Source of the DNA: Streptomyces sp. NBC_01775
GTDB lineage: Bacteria > Actinomycetota > Actinomycetes > Streptomycetales > Streptomycetaceae
Direction: 5' to 3'
DNA: 64,000 bases
Assembly: GCF_035917675.1 (NCBI RefSeq)
Contig: NZ_CP109104.1
Span: forward strand, 3,224,001-3,288,000
A program made the position numbers and the translations under genes. Shown here one piece after another: positions 44,402 to 52,978 of the stretch. The notes beneath the pieces are model-generated. The model was not told the DNA's origin. It searched no databases and saw only the letters and a list, made by a program, of their open reading frames with translations. Position 1 is the first letter of the stretch; the number at the start of each line of letters is the position of its first letter.

Positions 44402-45817
44402 TCATGCGGGAGCCGCCCCCTGGTGGTGCGCGGAAGCTCCGGTCAGCGCCCTGGCGGCGTACCCGAGCAGGGCGAGCGCCGCGACCCCGCAGGCCGCCAG
44501 CTGCACCACAGGGGTGCCCTGGAGCGCTACGGCGGCCTCAAGCGGCCGGGCCGAAGCGGCGAGGCCGGGCAGCCGGGCGGCCAGCACGGTGAGGAGGGTG
44601 ACCGCCTCGATCACGCAGGCACCCGCGAGCCCCGCACAGGCCGCCGTACGGAAGCCGTGCGCGGCCAGCAGCAGTGCGGTGAAGAGCAGCACCCCCAAGG
44701 ACGTGACGCCGAGAAGCGCCGTCAGTCCGAGGCCTCGGCTGCCGCTGGGGTCTTCCGGCGCACCGGATGCTGCGAGTTTTCCGTCAGCGAGGGCGTGGGC
44801 GGCCCACTGGAGCGCGAGGAAGCATCCGGTGAACAGCACGAGCGCGGCGGCGAGCAGCGGCCGTACTCCGGCGGCGAACTCCTCCAGACTGCGGCTCCCC
44901 GTCAGTCTGAGCCGGGCCCCCAGCGCGAAGCCCCGCGCGCACCACACGGCGGGCGCGACAGCCAGCGTCAGTCCGCACGCCGCCCCCGGCGAGGGCACAC
45001 CGGGGAGGGCCGAGGGGAAGTCGGGCCCTCCTCCGAGCAGTTCGGCCACCAGCCAGTCGCCGTAGAGCGCGTACGCGATGAGCCAGCAGGCCCACAGGGC
45101 GAGCCGCTTGGGGAGGGGGAAGGGTGCTCGGGGCTTCGGGCGGGCAAGGTCCTCCTCGCGCGCCCCCTGCCCACTCCCGGTGGCACCGGCACTTGACGCG
45201 TCCTCAGCGGCTCCCGGCACGGGCCGGACACTCTCAGACGCGCTCCCGGATCCCGGGCCGGTCCGCGCGGCTCCCTGCTGAGGACCGGCGGCTCCAGCGA
45301 CGGGCTGCCGGAGAATCGCGGTGCGCAGCGCCGGAAGGGCACCCGCCACAACAGCGACGGCGCCCAGTGCCGATACTCCGGCACGCACCGAAAGCGGCTG
45401 CCCCTTGAGCGAGATGAGGCACACATAGGTGGCGGCGCACAGCAGGCCGGGCAGCAGCGGGAACGCCACCAGCGCCGGCCGCGCGAACAGCCGCCGCTCC
45501 CCTGTGCTCTTCGCCTCCCTCGCGTCCCTCGCACCGGAGGATGTGCAAGAACCGCCCAAGTCCCGTTGCCCGCCCGCCCCCTCGGTGGCCGGGCCGCTCA
45601 CCCTGGAGCCTGTCTCGGGCCGGGGGATGCGCGCGTACAGCTCCTCCGCCAGGGAGAAGACATCGCGGTGCTTGAAGCGGGCCGCCGTACGGTCCGTGAT
45701 GCCCCGGGCCTCAAGCCCTGCGGCGATCTCCAGGGGATCGATGGCGCGTTCACACAGCTCGCGGTGCTGGTGCATCAGCCCGCGCACCGGATCGCCGGAT
45801 CCCGGGGACACGTTCAC
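44402..45817 (-). CDS. Multi-pass membrane protein of the Pel-like cluster
   Basis: 471 residues. The N-terminal 50 residues form a soluble helical module (IAAGLEARGITDRTAARFKH, DVFSLAEELYARIP), then about ten transmembrane helices with a central low-complexity loop (about 185-235). No transporter family is certain; position and topology suggest a flippase or polymerase partner like PelG or PelE, which is inference. GTG 45817 overlaps the stop of the upstream glycosyltransferase by four bases, so translation is coupled. Confidence 0.65.
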   Translation of the reverse strand: MNVSPGSGDPVRGLMHQHRELCERAIDPLEIAAGLEARGITDRTAARFKHRDVFSLAEELYARIPRPETGSRVSGPATEGAGGQRDLGGSCTSSGARDAREAKSTGERRLFARPALVAFPLLPGLLCAATYVCLISLKGQPLSVRAGVSALGAVAVVAGALPALRTAILRQPVAGAAGPQQGAARTGPGSGSASESVRPVPGAAEDASSAGATGSGQGAREEDLARPKPRAPFPLPKRLALWACWLIAYALYGDWLVAELLGGGPDFPSALPGVPSPGAACGLTLAVAPAVWCARGFALGARLRLTGSRSLEEFAAGVRPLLAAALVLFTGCFLALQWAAHALADGKLAASGAPEDPSGSRGLGLTALLGVTSLGVLLFTALLLAAHGFRTAACAGLAGACVIEAVTLLTVLAARLPGLAASARPLEAAVALQGTPVVQLAACGVAALALLGYAARALTGASAHHQGAAPA

Positions 45818-47916
45818 GGAGTCTTCGCCTCCCCCGCGTCCGCCCCGACCGCGACGGGCGCGCAGGCCTCAGCACCGGCACCATGAGCACCGGCGCTAAC
45901 AGCACCAGCACCCGTCGTACGCCCCCCACGCTCCTCCCGCTCAGCGACGGCCCCCTCCGGCCTCGCCCAGCTCGGGACGTGTGGCTCGTCATCGTCCTGG
46001 GAGCGCGTCCCTGTGGGGCGCTCGGGGCGGCTGCCCGGTGCCCGGCGCCCGCCCGCGGTCACCGCGCGCCGTGCCGCGCTCGCCCAGCGGCCGGGCACAT
46101 GGGACTCGGCGGGCCGCGCGAACAGCCGCGTGCCATCCTCCGGTGCGGCGCCCCGCTCCCCGCCGCTCTCCTGCCTGTTGACGGGACAGTGGGACATCAG
46201 CTCCAGGTAGATACCGCGGAACGCCTCGACGTTCTGCCGCACCGTGAACAGCTCCAGCGCCCTCGCGCGTGCCGCGGCGCCCAGGCGGGCTGCACGCGCC
46301 GGGTCGCACAACAGCGCGGCGCAGGCATCACCGAGCGCGCGCGGGTTGCGGGGCGGGACGACCAGCCCGGTGCCGCCGATCGCCTCGCACACCGCCCCCA
46401 CATCAGTGGAAACCGTGGCCCGCCCGCAGAACATCGCCTCCACCAGCGAGACGGGGAAGCCCTCGACCACACTCGACAGGGCCACGACGTCACCCGCCGC
46501 GTAGGCGTCGGCGAGCGTCGGGGCCCCCGGGCTGCCCAACTCCTCGAAGGAGACCGGGCTCGTGCCCTCGGACCTGTCATCCGGTGCCTCGTCGGGGAAA
46601 AGCCGCGCGGCCAGGGCCCGGCAGTGCGCCAGATAGCCGTCTCCCGACGCCCCCTCGCCCCGGCCCACGCGGGCAAGACGCTCGTCCGCCGCGCCGGTGT
46701 CCACGAGCCGCAGCCGCGCGCCGGGGACGAGTTCGCGGACCCGCGCGAAGGCGTGCAGGAGGGCGATCAGGTCCTTGGCGGGGGCGCTCCTGCCGACCCA
46801 CACCAGCGTCGGTACGCCCGCGCGCCTCGGCCCGTCGGAGGGCGGCAGGTCCGTGGCCTGCTCACCGACCGCCTCGAAAGGGGTGGCGTCCATCCCGGGA
46901 TAGACGGTGCGCAGCCGCTCGGGGCGCGCGCCGCACCGCTCCTGCCAGCGCCGCGCGTGCGCGTTCCCCGGAGTGATCAACTGCGCCTGTGCGTACGCCT
47001 CCTTGACCAGCCGGCCCTGGAACGAGGCGAGCAGGGCGCGCACAGGCGCGCCCGCGACCGCCGGGGCGACGGCGCCCGCCGCGCTCGCCAGGTAGTGCTC
47101 GCGCAGCCGTACGCCGTATTCAGTGATCAGCAGCGGAACGCCGAAGACGCGCTTGGCCAGCAGCCCGGGAAGCGCCGCTGGGCCGCCGCCGACGGCGTGG
47201 CACAGGTCGGCGGCCGAGAGCCCCGGGTCGCCGTCCCGCGTCCCGTACCAGTCCAGGGAGAGCGGGCGCAGCGCGCGCTCCAGGCGCTCGGTGACCGCGA
47301 GGAGGTCGGAGACCTGCGCGGAGTGCACGGCACGCAGCGCTCCCGGCGCGCGGCAGGCGGACTCCAGGATGCGTACGGCATGTTCGGAGCGGAGGGCCGA
47401 GGCCAGCCCTCCGCACTCGCCGGCCAGTTGGGCCAGCCCGTACAGACCTGCGGCGAAACGGTCCGCCTGCTCGGCGGCGGAGGAACTGGACGGAGCGGTC
47501 CCGGCGGAGCCACCCGAGGCGCGCCCGGGGCCCTCTGAGCCGCCGGAGACGTCTGAGGCACGCGTCGCTGCCGCCTGCTCGCCCGGGTCGTCCGTCTCGG
47601 GTGTGCAGATGGCCTCGGCCAGGGCCGAGAAGTGCTCGCGGAATCGCCGTCGTTCGCGCCGCCCGTAGGAGCCCTCGAAGGCCGCCCCGCGCGCTCCCGC
47701 TCCGGCCGGGCCCGCGCCCCACAGGGGCGCCGTGCGCACGCGGGCGACGTTGCCGGGCAGCTCGCGCCAGCCCGCGTCCTCCTGGCGGGCGCTGCGGCTG
47801 AGGGCGTAGACCTCGAACTCATGGCTTTCCAGGCCGCGCAGCAGGCGCTCGCACCACAGCGCGGACTCACCCCTCGCATAGGGGTAACCACCCTCCGTAA
47901 GCAGTGCGATGCGCAC
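45814..47916 (-). CDS. PelF-like glycosyltransferase (DUF3492 plus GT4)
   Basis: 700 residues. It opens with the DUF3492 pattern RIALLTEGGYPYARGESALW and contains LLITEYGVRLREHYL, both like PelF, then a GT4 glycosyltransferase domain (VWVGRSAPAKDLIALLHAF, the VVEGFPVSLVEAMFCGR nucleotide-sugar site). PelF is the cytoplasmic UDP-sugar polymerase of Pel polysaccharide. The C-terminus (about 590-700) is a low-complexity tail. GTG 47916 has GGGGG 7 nt upstream. It is first in the cluster, and a perfect 15-bp palindrome lies 88 nt upstream. Confidence 0.85.
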   Translation of the reverse strand: MRIALLTEGGYPYARGESALWCERLLRGLESHEFEVYALSRSARQEDAGWRELPGNVARVRTAPLWGAGPAGAGARGAAFEGSYGRRERRRFREHFSALAEAICTPETDDPGEQAAATRASDVSGGSEGPGRASGGSAGTAPSSSSAAEQADRFAAGLYGLAQLAGECGGLASALRSEHAVRILESACRAPGALRAVHSAQVSDLLAVTERLERALRPLSLDWYGTRDGDPGLSAADLCHAVGGGPAALPGLLAKRVFGVPLLITEYGVRLREHYLASAAGAVAPAVAGAPVRALLASFQGRLVKEAYAQAQLITPGNAHARRWQERCGARPERLRTVYPGMDATPFEAVGEQATDLPPSDGPRRAGVPTLVWVGRSAPAKDLIALLHAFARVRELVPGARLRLVDTGAADERLARVGRGEGASGDGYLAHCRALAARLFPDEAPDDRSEGTSPVSFEELGSPGAPTLADAYAAGDVVALSSVVEGFPVSLVEAMFCGRATVSTDVGAVCEAIGGTGLVVPPRNPRALGDACAALLCDPARAARLGAAARARALELFTVRQNVEAFRGIYLELMSHCPVNRQESGGERGAAPEDGTRLFARPAESHVPGRWASAARRAVTAGGRRAPGSRPERPTGTRSQDDDEPHVPSWARPEGAVAEREERGGRTTGAGAVSAGAHGAGAEACAPVAVGADAGEAKTP

Positions 47917-48003
47917 GTGCGCACCCCCGATCGCTCTCGTGGCGTGCCGCGGGCCAGTACACGGCTCAGCGGCGGGACGCGGAAGACGCTATGCGCGCGC
48001 CAT

Positions 48004-48037
48004 GGTGGCGTGATGGACGGTTGTCCATCACGCCACC
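48004..48037. promoter_or_regulatory. Perfect 15-bp palindrome upstream of the Pel-like cluster
   Basis: GGTGGCGTGATGGAC (48004-48018) and GTCCATCACGCCACC (48023-48037) with loop GGTT. No U-tract follows. It may be an operator or a leader hairpin. Confidence 0.6.
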
Positions 48038-48181
48038 GGAAGGGGTGAACACCCGTGACTTTCCCCGCGTTCGCGCGTTCGCGCACGCCTCGGGCCGACA
48101 CGGCGAAGCCTGAGCGCCAACGAGAAGAGCCTCGGAGCGGCGGAGCCAGAGGCCCGGAGCCTGGAGCCCGAAGTGCCGGAG

Positions 48182-48230
48182 TCCGGAGCCCGGAGCCCGG
48201 AGCCCGGAGCCCGGAGCCCGGAGCCCGGAG
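48182..48230. repeat. Heptamer tandem repeat (CCCGGAG)
   Basis: Six perfect copies at 48189-48230 preceded by one copy with a T, plus degenerate copies upstream from about 48140. It begins 16 nt beyond the DUF3152 stop codon. Confidence 0.9.
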
Positions 48231-48245
48231 TGCCGGAACGAGCCC

Positions 48246-50093
48246 TCAGCCGCGCGGGTGCGGCCAGGCGTTGGGCTTGCAGGTGGCCCCGTCGGTGGAC
48301 AGGAACTTGGTCTGCTGCATCATCACCGGCGCGGGCTTGCCGTCCTTGGAACAGCCGACGTGGCCGTGGCCGAGCCGATGGCCCACCTCGTGGTTGATGA
48401 GCATCTGCCGGTAGGAGTGCATCTTCCCGGGGCCGTACGTCGGCGCTCCGCGTGCCCAGCGGAAGGCGTTGATCATGACGCGATCAGTGGTCGCCGAGTC
48501 GCAGGAGACCTTCTCCTCGCTGGTGTCCAGGCCCGATTTGGCGCACCACACATCCGTGGTGCGCGGGCTGGCCAGGGTGATGACGAAGTCGGCCTTGCCG
48601 GTGGAGACCCGCTCGAAGCTGCGGTCACCGCCGTGCGCCCAGCTGCGCTTGTCGTTGAGCGTCTTGTGGACGGCCTGCGCGAACAGCCCGCTCTCCAGCG
48701 GGAGTCCCTGCTCGATGTCGACGCGGTAGCGCACCACGCGGCCCTTGCTCGGGCCCTTCTCGTGACCTGCGACGGTCGCGAAGTGCCCCGAGCCCTTGAA
48801 GTCGTCCGCCAGGGGATAGCGCTGGGCCATCTTGGCGTCGTACGGGAGGGGTTCGGGCCGGGCATCGCCCGGGGACGGGCGGGACGCCCGGTCGGCACGC
48901 TCCCCACCGGCGGCATGATCCCCGCCGACGGAGCGCTTCCCCGTGTTCACTCCCCGTTCGGAGCTGTCCCGTCCGTGGTGATCGCCCGTGACCTGTGCGG
49001 CGATGATGAACGCCAGCACCGTCGTGATGGCGGCGGCGGCGATGCCGGTGAACGCACGGCTCTTCCCGCCCTTCTCCTCAGGCGGCGGAATCGGTGCGAG
49101 CGGTGCCAGCGGTTCATCCGGCGGCTCGCCCGGCCCGCGCTGTCCGGCGGGAATTCCTGCTTCATCCGGTGCGCCGTTACGGGCGCTGGGCCCTCCGGTG
49201 CGTGGCTGCGCGAAGCGGCCGTCCGCCCGGTGTTCCTCGCGGTATCCGGTCGGCCACGCGCCGGGCACGGCCTGACGCGGTCCGCTCCCCCCGGGCTGAC
49301 CAGGCACCCCGGGGGGAGCGGACCGCGAGGCCTGGGACGCGGGCGCCTGAGCACCCCGCCCCACAGGCCCACGGGATCCACCGAACCCACCTGGCCCACC
49401 TGATCCACCGCGCCCGCCCGCACCTGGCCCGGCGCCCGGCGCACCAATGGCACCCGGCGCGCCCGCGGCGAACACATCGTCCTCGAAAGCGTCCAGATAC
49501 TCCTGACGCGGCCCCTGGCCCCGCCGCGAGCCAGGACCGGGCTGCGACTGCCGTCCGCGCGCCCACCGGCCGCCGGCACCTTCATCGCCGGGGCCGCCGC
49601 CGGGACCGGGCCCGCCACCCGGGGCCTGGCCTCCGTTCCTGCCGTACCCCTGGCGCGGCGCCGGATAGCCGCCGCCCTCGGACTGCTGGGGGTGACCACC
49701 GCGCGCCTGGTCCCCGGGCGGAGTGGCGCCGTAAGCGGGGAAGCCGTGCGCGGGCGTGCCGTAAGCAGGCACCCCGTGCGCCGGCGTACCCGCGGGCCAG
49801 GGGTGCTCACCCCGAACGGGAGCCCCTCCGGGCCCTGTCGGCCCTGCCGGCCCCGCCACTCCCCGCGATCCCGGCGGTCCCACCGGCCCCGCCGGTCCCG
49901 AGGGCGACGCCTGCGCCCCCGGGGCAGCGCCGCGCGGTCCGCCGGCGGCGCTCTGATGAGGTGGGCCGCCCCGGCGGCGGGAGGCCGCTTCGGGCCCATT
50001 GCCCGTGGACATGCCCGTGGACACCGCGGGTATCCCGGAGGTGTCCTCGGCGTTCGCGATATCGGCCTTGCCTCTTCGGCGGTGGCGTCCCAC
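48246..50093 (-). CDS. DUF3152 metzincin-like membrane-anchored metalloprotease
   Basis: 615 residues. The N-terminal about 340 residues are Gly/Pro/Ala-rich, with collagen-type G-x-y triplets around 66-92; one helix (about 346-370) follows, then an extracytoplasmic domain. Near the C-terminus HEVGHRLGHGH (568-578) fits the metzincin zinc motif HExxHxxGxxH, and APVMMQQT supplies a Met-turn. The DUF3152 family (Rv3207c type) has no settled function; a membrane-bound zinc protease is inferred. GTG 50093 overlaps the preceding TAG by one base. Topology places the collagen-like part inside the cell, unless the helix is inverted. Confidence 0.85.
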   Translation of the reverse strand: MGRHRRRGKADIANAEDTSGIPAVSTGMSTGNGPEAASRRRGGPPHQSAAGGPRGAAPGAQASPSGPAGPVGPPGSRGVAGPAGPTGPGGAPVRGEHPWPAGTPAHGVPAYGTPAHGFPAYGATPPGDQARGGHPQQSEGGGYPAPRQGYGRNGGQAPGGGPGPGGGPGDEGAGGRWARGRQSQPGPGSRRGQGPRQEYLDAFEDDVFAAGAPGAIGAPGAGPGAGGRGGSGGPGGFGGSRGPVGRGAQAPASQASRSAPPGVPGQPGGSGPRQAVPGAWPTGYREEHRADGRFAQPRTGGPSARNGAPDEAGIPAGQRGPGEPPDEPLAPLAPIPPPEEKGGKSRAFTGIAAAAITTVLAFIIAAQVTGDHHGRDSSERGVNTGKRSVGGDHAAGGERADRASRPSPGDARPEPLPYDAKMAQRYPLADDFKGSGHFATVAGHEKGPSKGRVVRYRVDIEQGLPLESGLFAQAVHKTLNDKRSWAHGGDRSFERVSTGKADFVITLASPRTTDVWCAKSGLDTSEEKVSCDSATTDRVMINAFRWARGAPTYGPGKMHSYRQMLINHEVGHRLGHGHVGCSKDGKPAPVMMQQTKFLSTDGATCKPNAWPHPRG

Positions 50094-51247
50094 TAGTCAC
50101 CTTTCGGGGTTGCCGGGGCTTTCGCGGGGGCGGCTCCCTGACCGTTGAGCCGCCGCACGGAACGGGCCGTCTCGTCGATCAGTTCACGGACAGCGCCCGC
50201 GACGACCTCGGGGTACTCCATCATCGCGACATGACCGGCATCCGGCAGTGCCAGCAGCCGGGAGTCCCGGAAGGCGGCGCAGGCGCGGCGCGCCACCCGG
50301 AAGGCGACCAGCTGGTCGCGCCCACCGTAGACCAGGAGCGTGGGCGCCAGAACACGCTCGGCCTGCCGCCACAGCGCGTGCTGACCACCCAGCGTGTAGG
50401 CGTCCACGACGCCCCGCGTCGAGCGCACCATCGCGTCCCAGAAGTAGGGCAGCCCGAGCCGGCGCTCGTACTCCTCGGCGGCGGCGGCGAAGTCCTCGGG
50501 CGAAACCCGCCCGGGGTCGCCGTAACACAGCCCGAGAATGCCGCCGGTGCGGCGCTCGGGCGGCCAGTCGCGGGTGAGCCTGCCGAACAGCCCGGCGATC
50601 CCCGGCACCGCCAGCATCGCCGTGGGCCAGGCCGTGCGCTGCGGGGGGATCTCGGGCAGCGCCGGCGAGACGAGCGTCAGCGTGCGTACGAGGTCGGGCC
50701 GCACGGCGGCGACCCGGGTGACCACGGCGCCGCCCAGCGAGTTGCCCAGCAGGTGCACGGGGCCGCGTCCGCTGGAGTCGAGGTACCGGATGACGGCGCG
50801 TGCGTGCCCGGTGACGGAGTAGTCACCGTTGTCCGGTGGCGGGGAGTCTCCGAAGCCGGGCAGGTCGAGCGCCTCACCGTCGACCTCGTCGGCGAGCTGG
50901 AGCATCAGCGTGGACCAGTTGAGCGAGGAGCCGCCCAGCCCGTGCACGTACAGCGCGCGCGGACGCGCGCCCCGGCGCCCACCGGCGTCGCTGTGCTCCG
51001 TACCCGCGTGCTCCGTACCGGCGCGCTCCGCCCCGCTCTGGTCCTCGGCGCTGCGTTCCGCGCTGCCCAGGTCTTCGCCGCCCCCGCCCGTGACGTCCTC
51101 GCGCAGCCCTCGCACGGCGAGCGTGAGACCGGGCAGCGAGACCATCCGGAGCGTCTCCTTCTCGCCGACTCGGGACCCGGGCGGCGCAGGAGTGGCGGCA
51201 GATCGGGGCGTAGGCGTACGAGTTTCCGGCCGCTCGGTGGACGACAT
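50093..51247 (-). CDS. Alpha/beta hydrolase
   Basis: 384 residues. Oxyanion region ALYVHGLGGSSLNW, nucleophile Ser in LLGNSLGGAVV, acid in VYGGRDQLV, and His in PDAGHVAMME. The N-terminal 40 and the segment about 55-92 are low complexity, inserted before the core. No signal peptide is seen. Substrate unknown. It starts at 51247 and its stop is immediately followed by the DUF3152 GTG (TAGTG), so both are likely one transcript. A related hydrolase gene lies near adnAB in mycobacteria, though I cannot say it is the same family. Confidence 0.88.
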   Translation of the reverse strand: MSSTERPETRTPTPRSAATPAPPGSRVGEKETLRMVSLPGLTLAVRGLREDVTGGGGEDLGSAERSAEDQSGAERAGTEHAGTEHSDAGGRRGARPRALYVHGLGGSSLNWSTLMLQLADEVDGEALDLPGFGDSPPPDNGDYSVTGHARAVIRYLDSSGRGPVHLLGNSLGGAVVTRVAAVRPDLVRTLTLVSPALPEIPPQRTAWPTAMLAVPGIAGLFGRLTRDWPPERRTGGILGLCYGDPGRVSPEDFAAAAEEYERRLGLPYFWDAMVRSTRGVVDAYTLGGQHALWRQAERVLAPTLLVYGGRDQLVAFRVARRACAAFRDSRLLALPDAGHVAMMEYPEVVAGAVRELIDETARSVRRLNGQGAAPAKAPATPKGD

Positions 51248-51454
51248 GGGGGCAATGTTACGAGACGATCACATGTGGCCTCACGTGTTCACCATCACAG
51301 GTGGAAGCACACTGTCTCACGCGCGTCGCACAGGGAACCCGCAAAGTGTTCGCCATCAGCGGGTGCGTGCGGGCGTGCGCCCCTGGTGACTCACTCCTAG
51401 TCTCGAAAGACGGACCCTCGCGAAAGGGTCCTCACCTGGAAAGGGGGAGCCGGC

Positions 51455-51703
51455 ATGACTGCCGACCAGGCCCGTCCGGAATCCATTGACGACGTCTACG
51501 ACGCCTATGAGTCCTACGAGCAAGAGCCCGAGGAGACCGAAAGCGATCCCGAGGCCTCGGAGGCGGACGCCGCCGAACAGCAGGCGGAACTGCTGCGACA
51601 GCGCGATGAGCCGCTCACCGACCGTGATCTCGACGAGGTCGACCCGGCCGACGCGATGGAGCAGGCACGGGTGGTGGAGCTAAACGAGGACGAGTACCGA
51701 TAA
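51455..51703 (+). CDS. Small acidic protein
   Basis: 82 residues, about one-third Asp/Glu, with no hydrophobic segment: IDDVYDAYESYEQEPEETES near the start and DEVDPADAMEQARVVEL near the end. GGGGGAG lies about 6 nt before ATG 51455, giving a convincing start. Composition suggests an intrinsically disordered protein. It precedes the TetR gene by 119 nt. No function is known. Confidence 0.7.
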   Translation: MTADQARPESIDDVYDAYESYEQEPEETESDPEASEADAAEQQAELLRQRDEPLTDRDLDEVDPADAMEQARVVELNEDEYR

Positions 51704-51822
51704 AGCCCCCGCAACCGGCGACCGCCGGTGAATTTCTCCGCCCGCGGACCCCCCACTCCTGTTACCGAAAAGTACGATGGCGGCGCAGCGCACTTCGCGC
51801 TCAGAACATTCAGGGAGGCGGC

Positions 51823-52446
51823 GTGACAGCCATCGAGCAGACCGAGGCGCGCCCGCGTGGCACGCGTCTGCCCCGCCGGGCCCGACGCAATCAACTTCTG
51901 GGCGCAGCCCAGGAGGTCTTCGTCGCGCAGGGATATCACGCGGCGGCGATGGACGACATCGCCGACCGTGCAGGGGTCAGCAAGCCCGTGCTCTACCAGC
52001 ACTTCCCGGGCAAGCTCGACCTGTATCTCGCCCTTCTCGACCAGCACTGCGACGCGCTGCTCCAAGCCGTGCGCGCGGCTCTGGCCTCCACCACGGACAA
52101 CAAACAGCGGGTGGCGGCCACCATGGACGCCTATTTCGGGTTCGTCCAGGACGAGGGCGCCGCCTTCCGGCTGGTCTTCGAGTCGGACCTGACGAACGAG
52201 CCCGCGGTGCGCGAGCGCGTGGACAAGGTAAGCCTGGATTGCGCCGAGGCCGTCAGCGAGGTGATCTCCGAAGACACCAAGCTGCCGCGAGAGCAGGCGA
52301 TGCTGCTGGCCGTCGGCCTGTGCGGCATGGCCCAGATCACGGCGCGCTACTGGCTGGGCGCCGGCCAGAAGATCCCCCGTGACGCGGCGGCGAAGCTGAT
52401 CTCCTCCCTGTCCTGGCGCGGCATCGCGGGGTTCCCGATCCAGTGA
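51823..52446 (+). CDS. TetR-family transcriptional regulator
   Basis: 207 residues. The N-terminal helix-turn-helix reads AAMDDIADRAGVSKPVLYQH (about 46-65) and is followed by an all-helical ligand-binding domain. It resembles the actinobacterial Rv3208-type regulator, which also precedes the DUF3107 gene. GTG 51823 has GGGAGG 4 nt upstream. No operator half-sites could be assigned upstream. The ligand is unknown. Confidence 0.93.
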   Translation: MTAIEQTEARPRGTRLPRRARRNQLLGAAQEVFVAQGYHAAAMDDIADRAGVSKPVLYQHFPGKLDLYLALLDQHCDALLQAVRAALASTTDNKQRVAATMDAYFGFVQDEGAAFRLVFESDLTNEPAVRERVDKVSLDCAEAVSEVISEDTKLPREQAMLLAVGLCGMAQITARYWLGAGQKIPRDAAAKLISSLSWRGIAGFPIQ

Positions 52447-52615
52447 CCCGGGCGCTCGTCCGGGTTCAGGGGGCGCGGTTGTTCGCTGCGGGCGTGCGAC
52501 CGCGCCCCCTGGCTCTCCCCGCTCCGGGCTAGTGTTGCTCCGTACGGCGCGGCTGACCGCGCACCACACCCCGGGCCCAGCCAGGGGAAACCCAGATCGT
52601 CGGAGGGACATAGCC

Positions 52616-52843
52616 GTGGAGGTCAAGATCGGCGTGCAGCAGGCGCCTCGCGAGATCGTCATCGAGAGCAAGCAGACTCCTGACGAGGTCGAGAGCGCGG
52701 TTTCGGCGGCACTTGGTGACGGCTCCAAGCTGCTCAGCCTCGCGGACGAGCACGGCCGCAAGATCCTGGTCCCGTCGGAGCGCATCGCCTACGTCGAGAT
52801 CGGCGAGGCATCAGGGCGCAAGGTCGGCTTCGGCGCGATCTGA
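52616..52843 (+). CDS. DUF3107 family protein (TB9.4 type)
   Basis: 75 residues, matching DUF3107 throughout: MEVKIGVQQAPREIVIESKQ at the start and RIAYVEIGEASGRKVGFGAI at the end. It is a small cytoplasmic protein conserved in actinobacteria beside the TetR gene. The function is unknown; the mycobacterial relative is called TB9.4. GTG 52616 has GGAGGG 8 nt upstream. An excellent terminator follows. Confidence 0.92.
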   Translation: MEVKIGVQQAPREIVIESKQTPDEVESAVSAALGDGSKLLSLADEHGRKILVPSERIAYVEIGEASGRKVGFGAI

Positions 52844-52860
52844 CCGTCACACGCCACACG

Positions 52861-52894
52861 ACAGCGGCCCCGGGATTCTTCCCGGGGCCGCTGT
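52861..52894 (+). terminator. Terminator after the DUF3107 gene
   Basis: A perfect 15-bp stem (52861-52875 with 52880-52894), loop TTCT, followed by TTTCATC: the most classical intrinsic terminator in the window. Confidence 0.92.
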
Positions 52895-52978
52895 TTCATC
52901 TCCGTCCTTCAGGGGGAGTACCGGGACGACCGATTCGCATCACGGTCCCGCACCGGACAGACTCCCGAGGAGGACCTC

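Larger units (their letters stand above)
47917..48245. other. Gap upstream of the Pel-like cluster
   Basis: 329 nt with no gene. It contains a perfect 15-bp palindrome (48004-48037) and a heptamer tandem repeat (48182-48230). A promoter for the glycosyltransferase gene presumably lies here, but no clear -35/-10 pair could be chosen. Confidence 0.5.

Noticed and set aside
42257..47916. Secondary-metabolite (glycosylated natural product) cluster
   Set aside because: No polyketide, NRPS or terpene core genes; the glycosyltransferase is of the PelF type instead.
48182..48230. Heptamer array as a possible CRISPR
   Set aside because: Units are 7 bp without spacers; no cas genes in the window.
28801..50240. 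Frequent CCGGATG/CATCCGG octamer-like words as a possible genome-wide motif
   Set aside because: Mostly within low-complexity coding linkers and explained by Ser-Gly/Pro-Asp codon choice; a background count would be needed to claim enrichment.
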